64,000 nucleotides of DNA from contig JAPLCA010000030.1 in NCBI GenBank assembly GCA_026392465.1, forward strand, positions 62,001-126,000, given 5' to 3'. The DNA comes from Propionibacteriales bacterium (GTDB taxonomy: Bacteria; Actinomycetota; Actinomycetes; Propionibacteriales; Nocardioidaceae). Below, in pieces: positions 47,824-56,301 of this stretch. The notes below the pieces were generated by a model that made no database searches, was not told the DNA's origin, and was given only the letters and a program-made list of their open reading frames with translations. Every line of letters starts with the position of its first letter. The stretch's first letter is position 1. A program made the translations under genes and the position numbers.

Positions 47824-48459
47824 ATGGGTGCCATGACTCGTGTCGAGCGCTGGGAACGTCGCGCCGAGGTCCCGCTCCTGCTGCTGTCGGTGGCCTACGC
47901 CTGGCCCGTGCTGGACCCGCGCCTCGACCGGGGCTGGCGCGCGTTCCTCGAGACCGTCTCGTGGACGGTCTGGGGCGCCTTCGCCCTGGACTTCGTGGTG
48001 CGGCTGCGCCTGGCCGACGACCGTCGGCGCTACGCACTGCGCCACTGGTACGACGTGGCCCTCATCGCCGCGCCGATGCTCCGTCCGCTCCGCCTCCTGC
48101 GGCTCGTGGCGCTCCTGCGCATCCTCGACCGGTCCGCCGTGGGGAGCCTCGCGGGGCGCACGCTGGTGTACGTGTCGGGCACCGCCGTCGCCTCGGTCGG
48201 ACTCGCCTCGCTCGCCGTCCTCCAAGCCGAGCGCGAGGCTCCCGACGCGACGATCACGTCCTTCGGCGACGCCCTCTGGTGGGCGTGCGTCACCGTCACG
48301 ACCGTCGGCTACGGCGACTACTACCCCGTCACGACGCAGGGTCGCGTCATCGCCGTCGTCCTCATGGTCGTCGGCATCGGCGTCGTCGGCTCGGTGACGG
48401 CGTCGGTGGCGACCGCGATGCTCGCCCGGGCGGACCGCGAGCGTCGGGCCTCCCGTTGA
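47824..48459 (+). CDS. Six-helix voltage-gated-like potassium channel protein
   Basis: 211 residues. About six membrane segments: an S1-S4-like region with a basic segment (RPLRLLRLVALLRILDRS) and a pore domain with selectivity filter TVTTVGYGDYYPV between the last two helices. This is the short KvAP/Kch-like bacterial ion channel form. Two in-frame ATG codons (47824 and 47833) are possible starts; the second gives MTRVERWERR, the usual beginning. A strong hairpin follows the stop. Confidence 0.88.
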   Translation: MGAMTRVERWERRAEVPLLLLSVAYAWPVLDPRLDRGWRAFLETVSWTVWGAFALDFVVRLRLADDRRRYALRHWYDVALIAAPMLRPLRLLRLVALLRILDRSAVGSLAGRTLVYVSGTAVASVGLASLAVLQAEREAPDATITSFGDALWWACVTVTTVGYGDYYPVTTQGRVIAVVLMVVGIGVVGSVTASVATAMLARADRERRASR

Positions 48460-48480
48460 GCCCGCCGCGCGCACGAAGAA

Positions 48481-48510
48481 GAGGAGACCGGCCTCGCGGC
48501 CGGTCTCCTC
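48481..48510. terminator. Rho-independent-like terminator between the K+ channel and tRNA-Leu
   Basis: GAGGAGACCGGCC (48481-48493) and GGCCGGTCTCCTC (48498-48510) form a perfect 13-bp stem with loop TCGC. On the minus strand it comes 4 bases after the tRNA 3' end and is followed by TTCTTC, so it suits termination of tRNA-Leu. On the plus strand it lies 21 bases after the channel gene's stop. Confidence 0.8.
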
Positions 48511-48514
48511 GACG

Positions 48515-48600
48515 TGTCCGAGGGGGGACTTGAACCCCCATGCCCGTAACCGGGCACTAGCACCTCAAGCTAGCGCGTCTACCTATTCCGCCACCCGGAC
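48515..48600 (-). tRNA. tRNA-Leu (anticodon GAG)
   Basis: 86-nt class II tRNA. The acceptor stem 5' GTCCGGG pairs with CTCGGAC (one G-U). The anticodon stem CTAGC/GCTAG has loop TTGAGGT, giving anticodon GAG (leucine, CTC/CTT codons). The long variable arm GCCCGGTTACGGGC is typical of tRNA-Leu. The T-loop region is GGGGGTTCAAGTCCCCC. CCA is not encoded. A terminator hairpin follows directly. Confidence 0.95.
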
Positions 48601-48678
48601 GTGGACCTCGTGGAGGTCCGTGGTGCAGTCAGGAACTGTACCAGGGGTGCTGCGCGCCCCGCGCACCCCACCCCCTGG

Positions 48679-49965
48679 TCAGACGAGGTGGCTGAGGGTG
48701 TGGATCACCAGGCCGGCCAGGCCGCCGACGACGGTCCCGTTGATGCGGATGAACTGCAGGTCGCGGCCGACGTGCAGCTCGACCTTGCGCGCGGTCTCGA
48801 CGCCGTCCCAGCGGTCGACGGTGGCCGAGATGATCGTGGCGACCTCGGACCCGTAGTGCTCGACGAGGTAGGCGCCGGCGTCGGCGACGACCCGGTCGCC
48901 GCGGGCCTGCAGCTCGGTGTCCCGCTGCAGACGGTCGGCGAGCGCGTGCAGCTCCTGCAGAGCGCGACGGCGCAGCATGCCGTCCTCGTCCTGGAGGGTC
49001 TCCACGAGGGCGTGCCGCAGGGCGTCCCAGATCGCGACGCCCGTGGTCGTGACCTGCGGCTGGTTCAGCATGCGGCTCTTGAGCCGCTCGAAGCGCTCCT
49101 GGGTGGCCTCGTCGGACTGGAGGTCGTCGACGAGACGACCGAGCCAGCCGTCGAGCGCGCGCCGCGCCCGGTGCTCGGGCTGGTCGCGGATCTCCTGCAC
49201 CCACGTGACCGCCTCGAGGTGCAGCCGTGAGCCGACCCGCTCGTCGACCCACTGCGGCGTCCACCAGGGGGCGCGCTCCCCCACCAGCGCCATCACCTCG
49301 TCCTCGTTCTCCAGCAGCCACGCGTGCAGCTCGTCGAGCACCAGGTCGACCATGCCGACGTGCGCCCGCTCGGCGAGCACGTCCCCGAGCAGCTTCCCGG
49401 CCACCGGGGCGAGCGGCTCCTCCACGAGCCGCGGCACGATCGCGTCGCGCACGAGGGCGGCCACGTCGTCGCGCCTGACCCGGGTGAGGGCGTGCGCCGT
49501 GATCTTCGACCCCTCGCGCACGAGCCGCTCGGCGTGGTCGCCCTCGGCGAGCCAGACGCCCGCACGTCGCGTGAGCTCGGCGGAGTCCAGCCGCTCCTTC
49601 ACGACCTCGGGGCGCAGGAAGTTCTCGGTCACGAACTCCTGCAGGCTGGCGCCGAGGGAGGCCTTGCGGCGCGGGATGATCGCGGTGTGCGGGATCGGCA
49701 GCCCGAGCGGGTGGCGGAACAGCGCCGTGACCGCGAACCAGTCGGCGATCGCGCCCACCATCGCGGCCTCGGCCGCGGCGTTCACGTAGCCCCAGGCGCC
49801 CCCCTGCTCGCGGGTCAGGACGAACACGACCGCCGCGACGACGAGCAGCGACGTGGCCACGACGCGCATCCTGCGCAGTCCACGGCGACGGGCCTCGTCG
49901 GCGGCCGGGTCGGACGACAGGGCGGGGCCGGCGGCGGCGTTGCGCTCGGTCACAGAGGTGCTCAC
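48679..49965 (-). CDS. DUF445 family membrane-associated protein
   Basis: 428 residues. Two N-terminal hydrophobic segments (about 35-85: LLVVAAVVFVLTRE, AAAEAAMVGAIADWFAVTAL) precede a long charged helical body. The conserved DUF445 opening GAIADWFAVTALFRHPLGLPIP and the C-terminal FIRINGTVVGGLAGLVIHTL are visible. Function is unknown; related YheB-type proteins in other bacteria are membrane-anchored. GTG start at 49963-49965. Divergent from the zinc peptidase gene. It sits downstream of tRNA-Leu on the same strand. Confidence 0.88.
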   Translation of the reverse strand: MSTSVTERNAAAGPALSSDPAADEARRRGLRRMRVVATSLLVVAAVVFVLTREQGGAWGYVNAAAEAAMVGAIADWFAVTALFRHPLGLPIPHTAIIPRRKASLGASLQEFVTENFLRPEVVKERLDSAELTRRAGVWLAEGDHAERLVREGSKITAHALTRVRRDDVAALVRDAIVPRLVEEPLAPVAGKLLGDVLAERAHVGMVDLVLDELHAWLLENEDEVMALVGERAPWWTPQWVDERVGSRLHLEAVTWVQEIRDQPEHRARRALDGWLGRLVDDLQSDEATQERFERLKSRMLNQPQVTTTGVAIWDALRHALVETLQDEDGMLRRRALQELHALADRLQRDTELQARGDRVVADAGAYLVEHYGSEVATIISATVDRWDGVETARKVELHVGRDLQFIRINGTVVGGLAGLVIHTLSHLV

Positions 49966-50039
49966 GGCCCGAGCGTAGGTGAGTCCGGGCGGCTCGGCTG
50001 CGCAGCGCCGACGTGACGTCCGCTGCGTAGACTCCGCGC

Positions 50040-50936
50040 ATGAGCTTCAACGAGGACGCCCGCCTCGACACGAGCCAGGTCACCGGCGGTCGCGTGCGCG
50101 GCGGCGCCGTCATCGGTGGCGGCGTCGGGGCGCTCGTGGTGACGCTCGTCGCGATCTTCCTGGGCGTCGATCCCGGTGCCCTCACCGGGGGCCAGGACCC
50201 CTTCGACACCAGCCAGGTCGGGACCGCGGGAGAGGACTCCACCGTCGACCTCAGCCGGTGTCGCACCGGCGCCGACGCCAACCGGGACGACGTCTGCCGG
50301 GTCGTCGGCACCGTCAACAGCGTGCAGGACTACTGGACCGACGCCCTGCCCGCCGACGTCGGCCGCCAGTACCGGCTGGCCCGCACCGTCGTGTTCTCCG
50401 GGGCGACGCAGTCGGCCTGCGGCACCGCCTCGAGCAGCACGGGCCCGTTCTACTGCCCGTCGGACGAGCGCATCTACCTCGACACCGGCTTCTTCGACCT
50501 GCTCTCCAGCCGCTACGGGGCCGACGGCGGCGCGCTCGCGCAGGAGTACGTCGTGGCCCACGAGTACGGCCACCACGTCCAGCAGATCCTCGGCATCCTG
50601 GACCGTGCGCAGTCCGGCAGCGGCGCGACCGGTGGCGGCGTGCGCGTCGAGCTGATGGCCGACTGCCTCGCCGGCGTCTGGGCGCACCACGCCGCCACGA
50701 CCGAGGACGCCGAGGGCACCACGCTGCTGCAGCCGCTGACCCCGTCCGACGTCCGCTCGGCCCTCTCGGCTGCGGCGGCCGTCGGCGACGACCACATCCA
50801 GGCCTCGGCCGGGGCCACGGTCGACCCCGACACCTGGACGCACGGCTCCAGCGAGCAGCGACAGTGCTGGTTCCTCGCCGGCTACGACGGCGGCACCGCC
50901 GACCAGTGCGACACGTTCGCCACGAACGACCTGTGA
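50040..50936 (+). CDS. Neutral zinc metallopeptidase (YpfJ family), membrane-anchored
   Basis: 298 residues. A short cytosolic N-terminus (MSFNEDARLDTSQVTGGRVR) precedes one membrane helix (AVIGGGVGALVVTLVAIFLG). The extracellular domain has YCPSDERIYLDTGFFDLL and the zinc motif HEYGHH in VVAHEYGHHVQQILGI; the likely third ligand E lies in RVELMADCLAGVWAHH. Substrate unknown. The family is widespread and little studied. ATG at 50040. The stop overlaps the GTG of the CPBP protease gene by 4 bases (GTGA). Confidence 0.9.
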   Translation: MSFNEDARLDTSQVTGGRVRGGAVIGGGVGALVVTLVAIFLGVDPGALTGGQDPFDTSQVGTAGEDSTVDLSRCRTGADANRDDVCRVVGTVNSVQDYWTDALPADVGRQYRLARTVVFSGATQSACGTASSSTGPFYCPSDERIYLDTGFFDLLSSRYGADGGALAQEYVVAHEYGHHVQQILGILDRAQSGSGATGGGVRVELMADCLAGVWAHHAATTEDAEGTTLLQPLTPSDVRSALSAAAAVGDDHIQASAGATVDPDTWTHGSSEQRQCWFLAGYDGGTADQCDTFATNDL

Positions 50937-51703
50937 GCGTCCCCGCGACCGGTGCGGCGGTGCCGGACGGCCGTCGTCTGCGCCTCGAGGTCTGGCTCGT
51001 CCTCGGCCTCTCCCTCGGCCAGTCGGCGGTCTACGCCGCCCTCAGCCTGCTCGCCGCACTCACCCGCGGCCCGCTCCGCGACGCCACCGCGACGCTGAAC
51101 GCCTCCCGCAGCGACCGCGAGTGGCTCGACGTCACCTACCAGCTGCTCGGCATCGGGTTCGCGCTCGTGCCCGTCGGCCTCGCCCTGTTCCTGCTGGCCG
51201 GCGACGGGCCGGGCGTCCTGCGTCGCCTCGGTCTCACGGGGGCGGGACGCCGGCGGACCGTCCTGGAGGGGGTCGGCCTGACCGCCCTCATCGGCCTGCC
51301 CGGCATCGGCGTCTACCTCGCGGGCCGGGCCCTCGGCGTCACGGCCGACGTGGTCACCGTGCCCCAGCAGGTCTACTGGTGGACCGCCCTGGTCCTCGTG
51401 CTCGCGGCGTTCCAGAACGGCGTGCTCGAGGAGGTCGTCATGATCGGCTACCTGTTCACGCGGCTGCGTCAGATCGGGTGGAGCACCCCGACGATCATCG
51501 TCTCCAGCGCCCTGCTGCGCGGCAGCTACCACCTCTACCAGGGCTTCGGCCAGGCGCTCGGCAACGTCCTCATGGGCCTGGTCTTTGGCTACTGGTACCA
51601 CCGCACCCGGCGGCTCGCTCCCCTCGTGGTGGCCCATACCCTGCTCGACGTGTTCGCGTTCGTCGGTGTCCTCGTCCTCGGCGACCGGCTGGGGCTGCGA
51701 TGA
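50933..51703 (+). CDS. CPBP family intramembrane endopeptidase (Abi/CAAX-like)
   Basis: 256 residues with about eight membrane helices. Motif 1 is NGVLEEVVMIGYLFTRLRQI: the two glutamates are present, but the usual Arg of EExxxR is Ile, as I recall for many actinobacterial members. Motif 2 is SALLRGSYHLYQGFGQALGN with the catalytic His, and motif 3 is in VVAHTLLDVFAF. It may cleave prenylated or membrane substrates; the exact role is unknown. The GTG start (50933) overlaps the YpfJ stop and its own stop overlaps the hrpA ATG (ATGA), so three genes are translationally chained. Confidence 0.88.
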   Translation: MSVPATGAAVPDGRRLRLEVWLVLGLSLGQSAVYAALSLLAALTRGPLRDATATLNASRSDREWLDVTYQLLGIGFALVPVGLALFLLAGDGPGVLRRLGLTGAGRRRTVLEGVGLTALIGLPGIGVYLAGRALGVTADVVTVPQQVYWWTALVLVLAAFQNGVLEEVVMIGYLFTRLRQIGWSTPTIIVSSALLRGSYHLYQGFGQALGNVLMGLVFGYWYHRTRRLAPLVVAHTLLDVFAFVGVLVLGDRLGLR

Positions 51704-54700
51704 CGACCTCGACGATGAAGGTCGAGGTCGCGCCCGGGCTTCCCATCGCCGACCGCGCGGACGACATCGCCGCCGCGCTGCGCGACCACCAGGTCGTGGT
51801 CGTCGCCGGCGAGACCGGGTCGGGCAAGACCACCCAGCTGCCCAAGATCGCGCGCCTGCTCGGCCGGGAGCGCATCGTGCACACGCAGCCGCGGCGCATC
51901 GCCGCGCGGTCGGTCGCGGCCCGCATCGCCGAGGAGTGCGAGGTCGAGCTCGGCCAGGAGGTCGGCTACGCGGTGCGCTTCGACGACCGCACCAGCGACG
52001 CCACGCAGATCCGACTGGTCACCGACGGGCTGCTGCTCAGCGAGATCCACCACGACCGCGACCTGTCCCGCTACGACACGGTGATCGTCGACGAAGCGCA
52101 CGAGCGCAGCCTCGCCATCGACTTCCTGCTCGGCTACCTCAAGCAGCTCCTCCCCCGGCGCCCCGACCTCAAGGTCGTGGTCACCTCGGCGACGATCGAC
52201 GTCGGGCGCTTCTCGGCGATGTTCGACGACGCCCCGGTCGTCGAGGTGAGCGGCCGCACCTATCCGGTCGAGGTCCGCTACCGACCGCTGACCGACCCGG
52301 ACGACGGCATGCTCGACGGCATCGAGTCCGCGATCCGGGAGCTGCCCCGCGAGGGCGACGTGCTCGTCTTCCTGTCCGGCGAGCGGGAGATCCGCGACGC
52401 CGCCGCCCACCTCGAGGGCCTGCGCTGGCGCCAGACCGAGATCCTGCCGCTGTACGGCCGGCTCGCCGCGCAGGACCAGGCCAAGATCTTCGCGTCCCAC
52501 CCGGGTCGACGGATCGTGCTGGCCACCAACGTCGCCGAGACGTCGCTGACCGTGCCCGGCATCCGGTACGTCGTCGACACCGGGTACGCGCGCATCTCGC
52601 GCTACAGCCAGCGGCTCAAGGTGCAGCGGCTGCCCATCGAGCCCGTCTCGCGCGCGAGCGCCGCGCAGCGCGCGGGACGGTGCGGCCGCGTCGCCGACGG
52701 CATCTGCATCCGGCTCTACGCCGAGGAGGACCACGACGGCCGTCCGGAGTTCACCGACCCGGAGGTCCTGCGCACCAACCTTGCGTCCGTGCTGCTGCAG
52801 ATGGCCTCGCTCGACCTCGGCGACGTCGAGGACTTCCCGTTCCTCGACGCGCCCGACCGCCGCGCCGTCGGCGACGGTCGCGCGCTGCTCACCGAGCTCG
52901 GGGCGCTGCAGGAGGGTCGTGACCGTCGGCCCCGGCTGACGCGGCTGGGTCGCACCATGTCGCGCCTGCCCGTGGACCCCCGCATGGCCCGCATGCTGCT
53001 CGCCGCCGACCGCCAGGGGTGCCTCGCCGACGTGCTCGTCATCGTGGCCGGCCTGTCCATCCAGGACCCTCGTGAGCGCCCGGCCGAGCAGCAGGCCCGC
53101 GCCGACCAGCTGCACGCCCGCTTCCGCAGCCCCGACTCGGACTTCCTCTCCTGGCTGGTGCTCTGGGAGTACGTGCAGGAGAAGCGCGCCGAGCTCAGCA
53201 GCAGCGCGTTCCGCCGGCTCTGTCGCGACGAGATGCTGCACTGGCTGCGCATCCGCGAGTGGCAGGACGTGCACGCCCAGCTCCGGCGCACCGTGCGCGA
53301 CCTCGGGATGAAGCCCGGGAAGGTCGGCGCCGACCCGGCCGACGTGCACCGCGCCCTCCTCAGCGGGCTGCTGTCGCACGTGGGCGTCCGGCAGGCCGAC
53401 TCCAAGGAGTTCCTCGGCGCCCGCGGGGCGCGCTTCATGGTGTTCCCGGGGTCCGCGCTCGCGCGCAAGCCACCGCTCTGGGTCGTCGCCGGTGAGCTCG
53501 TCGAGACCGGACGTCTGTGGGGACGCACCGTCGCGAAGGTCGAGCCCGAGTGGGTCGAGCAGGCCGCGGCGCACCTGGTGAAGCGCCAGTACGCCGAGCC
53601 GCACTGGTCGGCGCGGCGCGGGGCGGCGATGGCGAAGGAGCGCGTGACGCTGTACGGCGTGCCGCTGGTGGTCGACCGGCTCGTCCCGCTGGGCCGGCAC
53701 GACCCCCCGCTCGCGCGGGAGCTGTTCGTCCGGCACGCGCTCGTGCAGGGCGAGTGGCGCACGCGGCACGGCTTCATGCGGCGCAACGCCGAGCGGATCC
53801 GTGAGGCCGAGGCCGTCGAGGACCGCGTCCGGCGCCGGGGTCTGCGGGTCGACGACGAGACGCTGTTTGCGTTCTACGACGCACGGGTCCCCGCCGACGT
53901 CGTCTCGGTGCGCCACTTCGACAGCTGGTGGAAGAAGGCGTCGCGCGAGACCCCCGACCTGCTCGACCTCGACCCGGCGATGCTGCTGGCCGACGTCGGC
54001 GACCTCGAGCACGAATACCCGACCACGTGGACGTCGGAGTCGGCCGAGTACCGCGTGTCGTACACGTTCGAGCCAGGCACCGAGAGCGACGGCGTCGTCG
54101 TCGACGTGCCCGTCGACGACCTGCTGGGCCTCGACCCCGCCGAGTTCCTGTGGAACGTGCCCGGTCACCGCGACGAGCTCGTGGTGGCCCTCGTCCGGTC
54201 GCTGCCCAAGCGGCTGCGTCGCGAGCTGGTGCCCGTGCCCGACCACGCGGCGGCGCTCGTGGCGCAGCTCGACCCCACGGGCGGCCCGCTGCTCGACCAG
54301 CTGGTGCGCGGCATCCGCCAGCGCACCGGAACGCTCGTCTCCCCCGACGACTTCGACCTGTCGGCGGTCCCCGACCACCTGAAGGTGACCTTCCGGGTGG
54401 TCGACGACGGCACCGAGCTGGCCCGGGGTCGCGACCTCGACGCGCTGCGCGCCGAGCTCCAGGACGTCGTCCGGCGCGACCTCGACGAGGTCGCCGCGGA
54501 GGCGGCACGGACCGGGATCACGGCGTGGGACGTCGGCACGCTGGAGCGGACCGTGCCGGCCGGGCAGGTCGTCGGGTACCCGGCTCTCGTCGACGAGGGG
54601 GCCTCCGTGGCGCTGCGCGTGCTCGACACGCCCGAGGAGCAGCACGCGGCGATGGTGCGGGGCCAGGGTCGGCTGCTCGCGCTCACCACCCCGACCACGA

Positions 54701-55320
54701 CGCCCTCGATCGGCCGCACGCTCGACCTGCGCCAGAAGCTGCTGCTGGCCTCCTCCCCCTACGGCGACGCGGCGGCCGTGCTCGACGACTGCCGGCTCGC
54801 GGCCCTCGACCACCTGGTGGTCCGTCACGGCGGGCCGGTGTGGGACGAGGCCGCCTTCCTGGCCCTGCGCGAGAAGGTCAGGGCCGACGTCCACGACGTG
54901 ACGTCGGGCGTGCTGCGCGACGTCCTCCGCTCCCTGGAGAAGCTCGGCCAGGCCCAGCCGCAGGGCACGGGCGAGCCGGCGGAGGACGTCCGCGTGCAGC
55001 TGAGCTGGCTCGTGGCGCCGGGCTTCGTGCGCGACCTCGGCGTGGAGCAGCTGCGCCGGCTGCCGGTCTACCTCGAGGCGGCGCGTCGCCGGCTCGCGAC
55101 CCCGCTCACCGAGCAGCTGGTCCGCGTGCACGAGCTCGAGGCGGAGTTCCACGAGCGCACCGGCGGGCTCAGTCCGCTGCGTCGCGCCGCGGCCGACGTG
55201 CAGGAGGTCCGCTGGGCCCTGGAGGAGCTCCGGGTGAGCGTCGTCGCCCAGAACCTCGGCACGGCGCGTCCGGTGTCGGTCAAACGGCTGCGTCGTCTGC
55301 TCGACGACCTGCACGTGTGA
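51700..55320 (+). CDS. hrpA: ATP-dependent RNA helicase HrpA
   Basis: 1206 residues, DEAH-box superfamily 2 helicase. Walker A GETGSGKTTQLPKIARLL (about 38-55), motif Ia QPRRIAARSVAARIA, DEAH in VIVDEAHERSLAIDF, SAT in VVTSATIDVGRF, motif V ATNVAETSLTVPGIRYVVDT and motif VI RAGRCGR. Ratchet/HA2, OB-fold and the long C-terminal DUF3418 domain follow, giving the usual length of about 1200-1300. In Escherichia coli HrpA helps process mRNA and rescue stalled ribosomes. The ATG (51700) overlaps the CPBP stop. The convergent FKBP gene is separated by a strong terminator. Confidence 0.94.
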   Translation: MTTSTMKVEVAPGLPIADRADDIAAALRDHQVVVVAGETGSGKTTQLPKIARLLGRERIVHTQPRRIAARSVAARIAEECEVELGQEVGYAVRFDDRTSDATQIRLVTDGLLLSEIHHDRDLSRYDTVIVDEAHERSLAIDFLLGYLKQLLPRRPDLKVVVTSATIDVGRFSAMFDDAPVVEVSGRTYPVEVRYRPLTDPDDGMLDGIESAIRELPREGDVLVFLSGEREIRDAAAHLEGLRWRQTEILPLYGRLAAQDQAKIFASHPGRRIVLATNVAETSLTVPGIRYVVDTGYARISRYSQRLKVQRLPIEPVSRASAAQRAGRCGRVADGICIRLYAEEDHDGRPEFTDPEVLRTNLASVLLQMASLDLGDVEDFPFLDAPDRRAVGDGRALLTELGALQEGRDRRPRLTRLGRTMSRLPVDPRMARMLLAADRQGCLADVLVIVAGLSIQDPRERPAEQQARADQLHARFRSPDSDFLSWLVLWEYVQEKRAELSSSAFRRLCRDEMLHWLRIREWQDVHAQLRRTVRDLGMKPGKVGADPADVHRALLSGLLSHVGVRQADSKEFLGARGARFMVFPGSALARKPPLWVVAGELVETGRLWGRTVAKVEPEWVEQAAAHLVKRQYAEPHWSARRGAAMAKERVTLYGVPLVVDRLVPLGRHDPPLARELFVRHALVQGEWRTRHGFMRRNAERIREAEAVEDRVRRRGLRVDDETLFAFYDARVPADVVSVRHFDSWWKKASRETPDLLDLDPAMLLADVGDLEHEYPTTWTSESAEYRVSYTFEPGTESDGVVVDVPVDDLLGLDPAEFLWNVPGHRDELVVALVRSLPKRLRRELVPVPDHAAALVAQLDPTGGPLLDQLVRGIRQRTGTLVSPDDFDLSAVPDHLKVTFRVVDDGTELARGRDLDALRAELQDVVRRDLDEVAAEAARTGITAWDVGTLERTVPAGQVVGYPALVDEGASVALRVLDTPEEQHAAMVRGQGRLLALTTPTTTPSIGRTLDLRQKLLLASSPYGDAAAVLDDCRLAALDHLVVRHGGPVWDEAAFLALREKVRADVHDVTSGVLRDVLRSLEKLGQAQPQGTGEPAEDVRVQLSWLVAPGFVRDLGVEQLRRLPVYLEAARRRLATPLTEQLVRVHELEAEFHERTGGLSPLRRAAADVQEVRWALEELRVSVVAQNLGTARPVSVKRLRRLLDDLHV

Positions 55321-55332
55321 GCCACGAGCACG

Positions 55333-55367
55333 ACGACGCCCCCGGACCGAGGGTCCGGGGGCGTCGT
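55333..55367. terminator. Bidirectional terminator between hrpA and the FKBP gene
   Basis: ACGACGCCCCCGGACC (55333-55348) pairs perfectly with GGTCCGGGGGCGTCGT (55352-55367), a 16-bp stem with a 3-base loop, between two convergent stops (55320 and 55385). There is no T-tract on either side. The position and strength make it a good terminator for both genes. Confidence 0.8.
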
Positions 55368-55384
55368 GGTTCGGGGCGGTCGGC

Positions 55385-55747
55385 TCAGCCGACGCCCAGC
55401 AGGTCGATGACGAAGACGAGGGTCTTGCCCGACAGACGGTGTCCGCCGCCGGCGGGTCCGTAGGCCAGCTCGGGCGGGCAGACGAGCTGACGGCGTCCGC
55501 CGACCTTCATGCCGGGAATGCCCTGCTGCCACGCGCCGATGAGCTGCGGGAGCGGGAAGCGCGCGGACTGGCCACGGTCCCAGGAGGCGTCGAACTGCTC
55601 GCCGGTGTCGAACTCGACGCCCACGTAGTGCACGTCGACGACGCCGCCGGGCACCGCCTCGGGGCCGTCGCCGACGATGAGGTCCTTGATCTGCAGCTCG
55701 GTGGGCGCGGGGCCCTCGATGAAGTCCACTTCAGGCTTGGAGGTCAT
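55385..55747 (-). CDS. FKBP-type peptidyl-prolyl cis-trans isomerase (single domain, cytosolic)
   Basis: 120 residues, a stand-alone FKBP. GGVVDVHYVGVEFDTGEQFD with the conserved aromatic/Asp positions, then FPLPQLIGAWQQGIPGMKVG and QLVCPPELAYGPAGGG, and the final strand GKTLVFVIDLLGVG. It catalyses prolyl isomerisation in the cytosol. The frame is open upstream to 56278 through the palindromic element, but the ATG at 55745-55747 gives MTSKPEVDFIEGPAPTELQI, the family start. The element's truncated left arm begins about 28 bases upstream, so its promoter or leader is probably affected by it. Confidence 0.93.
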   Translation of the reverse strand: MTSKPEVDFIEGPAPTELQIKDLIVGDGPEAVPGGVVDVHYVGVEFDTGEQFDASWDRGQSARFPLPQLIGAWQQGIPGMKVGGRRQLVCPPELAYGPAGGGHRLSGKTLVFVIDLLGVG

Positions 55748-55774
55748 GCCCCGATCCTTCCACACCTGTGTCGT

Positions 55775-56231
55775 CGGGGCTGCGGCCCGCGTCCGACGCA
55801 AGCATCTGCGTTTGCGTGGTCCGGCGGTGGATCTGCCACCTTCTAGACGCTCTCCAGGTGGCAGATCCACCGACGCGGGGGCCAGACGTGGCAAGGATTC
55901 TTCCTTCTCGTGGACCGTTCCACGAGAAAGAAGAATCCTTCGTCCCCCCAACGCAAAGGGCACCCAAGATTCTGCATTCACGCGAACCAGACCGAACGCT
56001 TCTGCGTTCACGACGGGATCCCGTAGCAAACGCATAACCCTTCGCCATTCCGCACACGAACGCAGCATCTTGCGTCCACCCCGAGCCCAACCCGCAGCCC
56101 GAGACCCCAGACCAGCGCCGTCGCCAACCGCCCGGTCGAGGCCCTTGCGGAGACCACACCCAGCGCCAGCCGAGGCAGCGCACCACCAACACCAGACCCC
56201 CGCAGGCAGCGCACCGGCCCGGCCACGAGAG
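55775..56231. repeat. Nested-palindrome intergenic element, copy C (left arm truncated)
   Basis: It fills most of the 554-base gap between the divergent FKBP and alcohol dehydrogenase genes; no gene is supported here. The GTGGATCTGCCACCT hairpin (55827-55841/55856-55870) is perfect and extends to 17 bp. The central hairpin is 55893-55914/55919-55940 (22 bp, one mismatch, loop CCGT), and the third hairpin spans 56004-56033. The right arm carries a 31-bp unit (56188-56218) and ends in CCACGAGAG (56223-56231), as in copy A. The left array of 31-bp units is missing: homology stops near 55775, 28 bases from the FKBP start codon. Confidence 0.82.
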
Positions 56232-56301
56232 TCCCCGCCGACGCACCGTCCGACCACGACAGGACGCAGCACGCCCACCGCCGCACTGGTAGGAAGGAGA
56301 C

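Noticed and set aside
51589-55314. Minus-strand 1241-residue frame opposite hrpA
   Set aside because: Antisense shadow of a well-supported helicase; no domain, no start site and no conserved motif.
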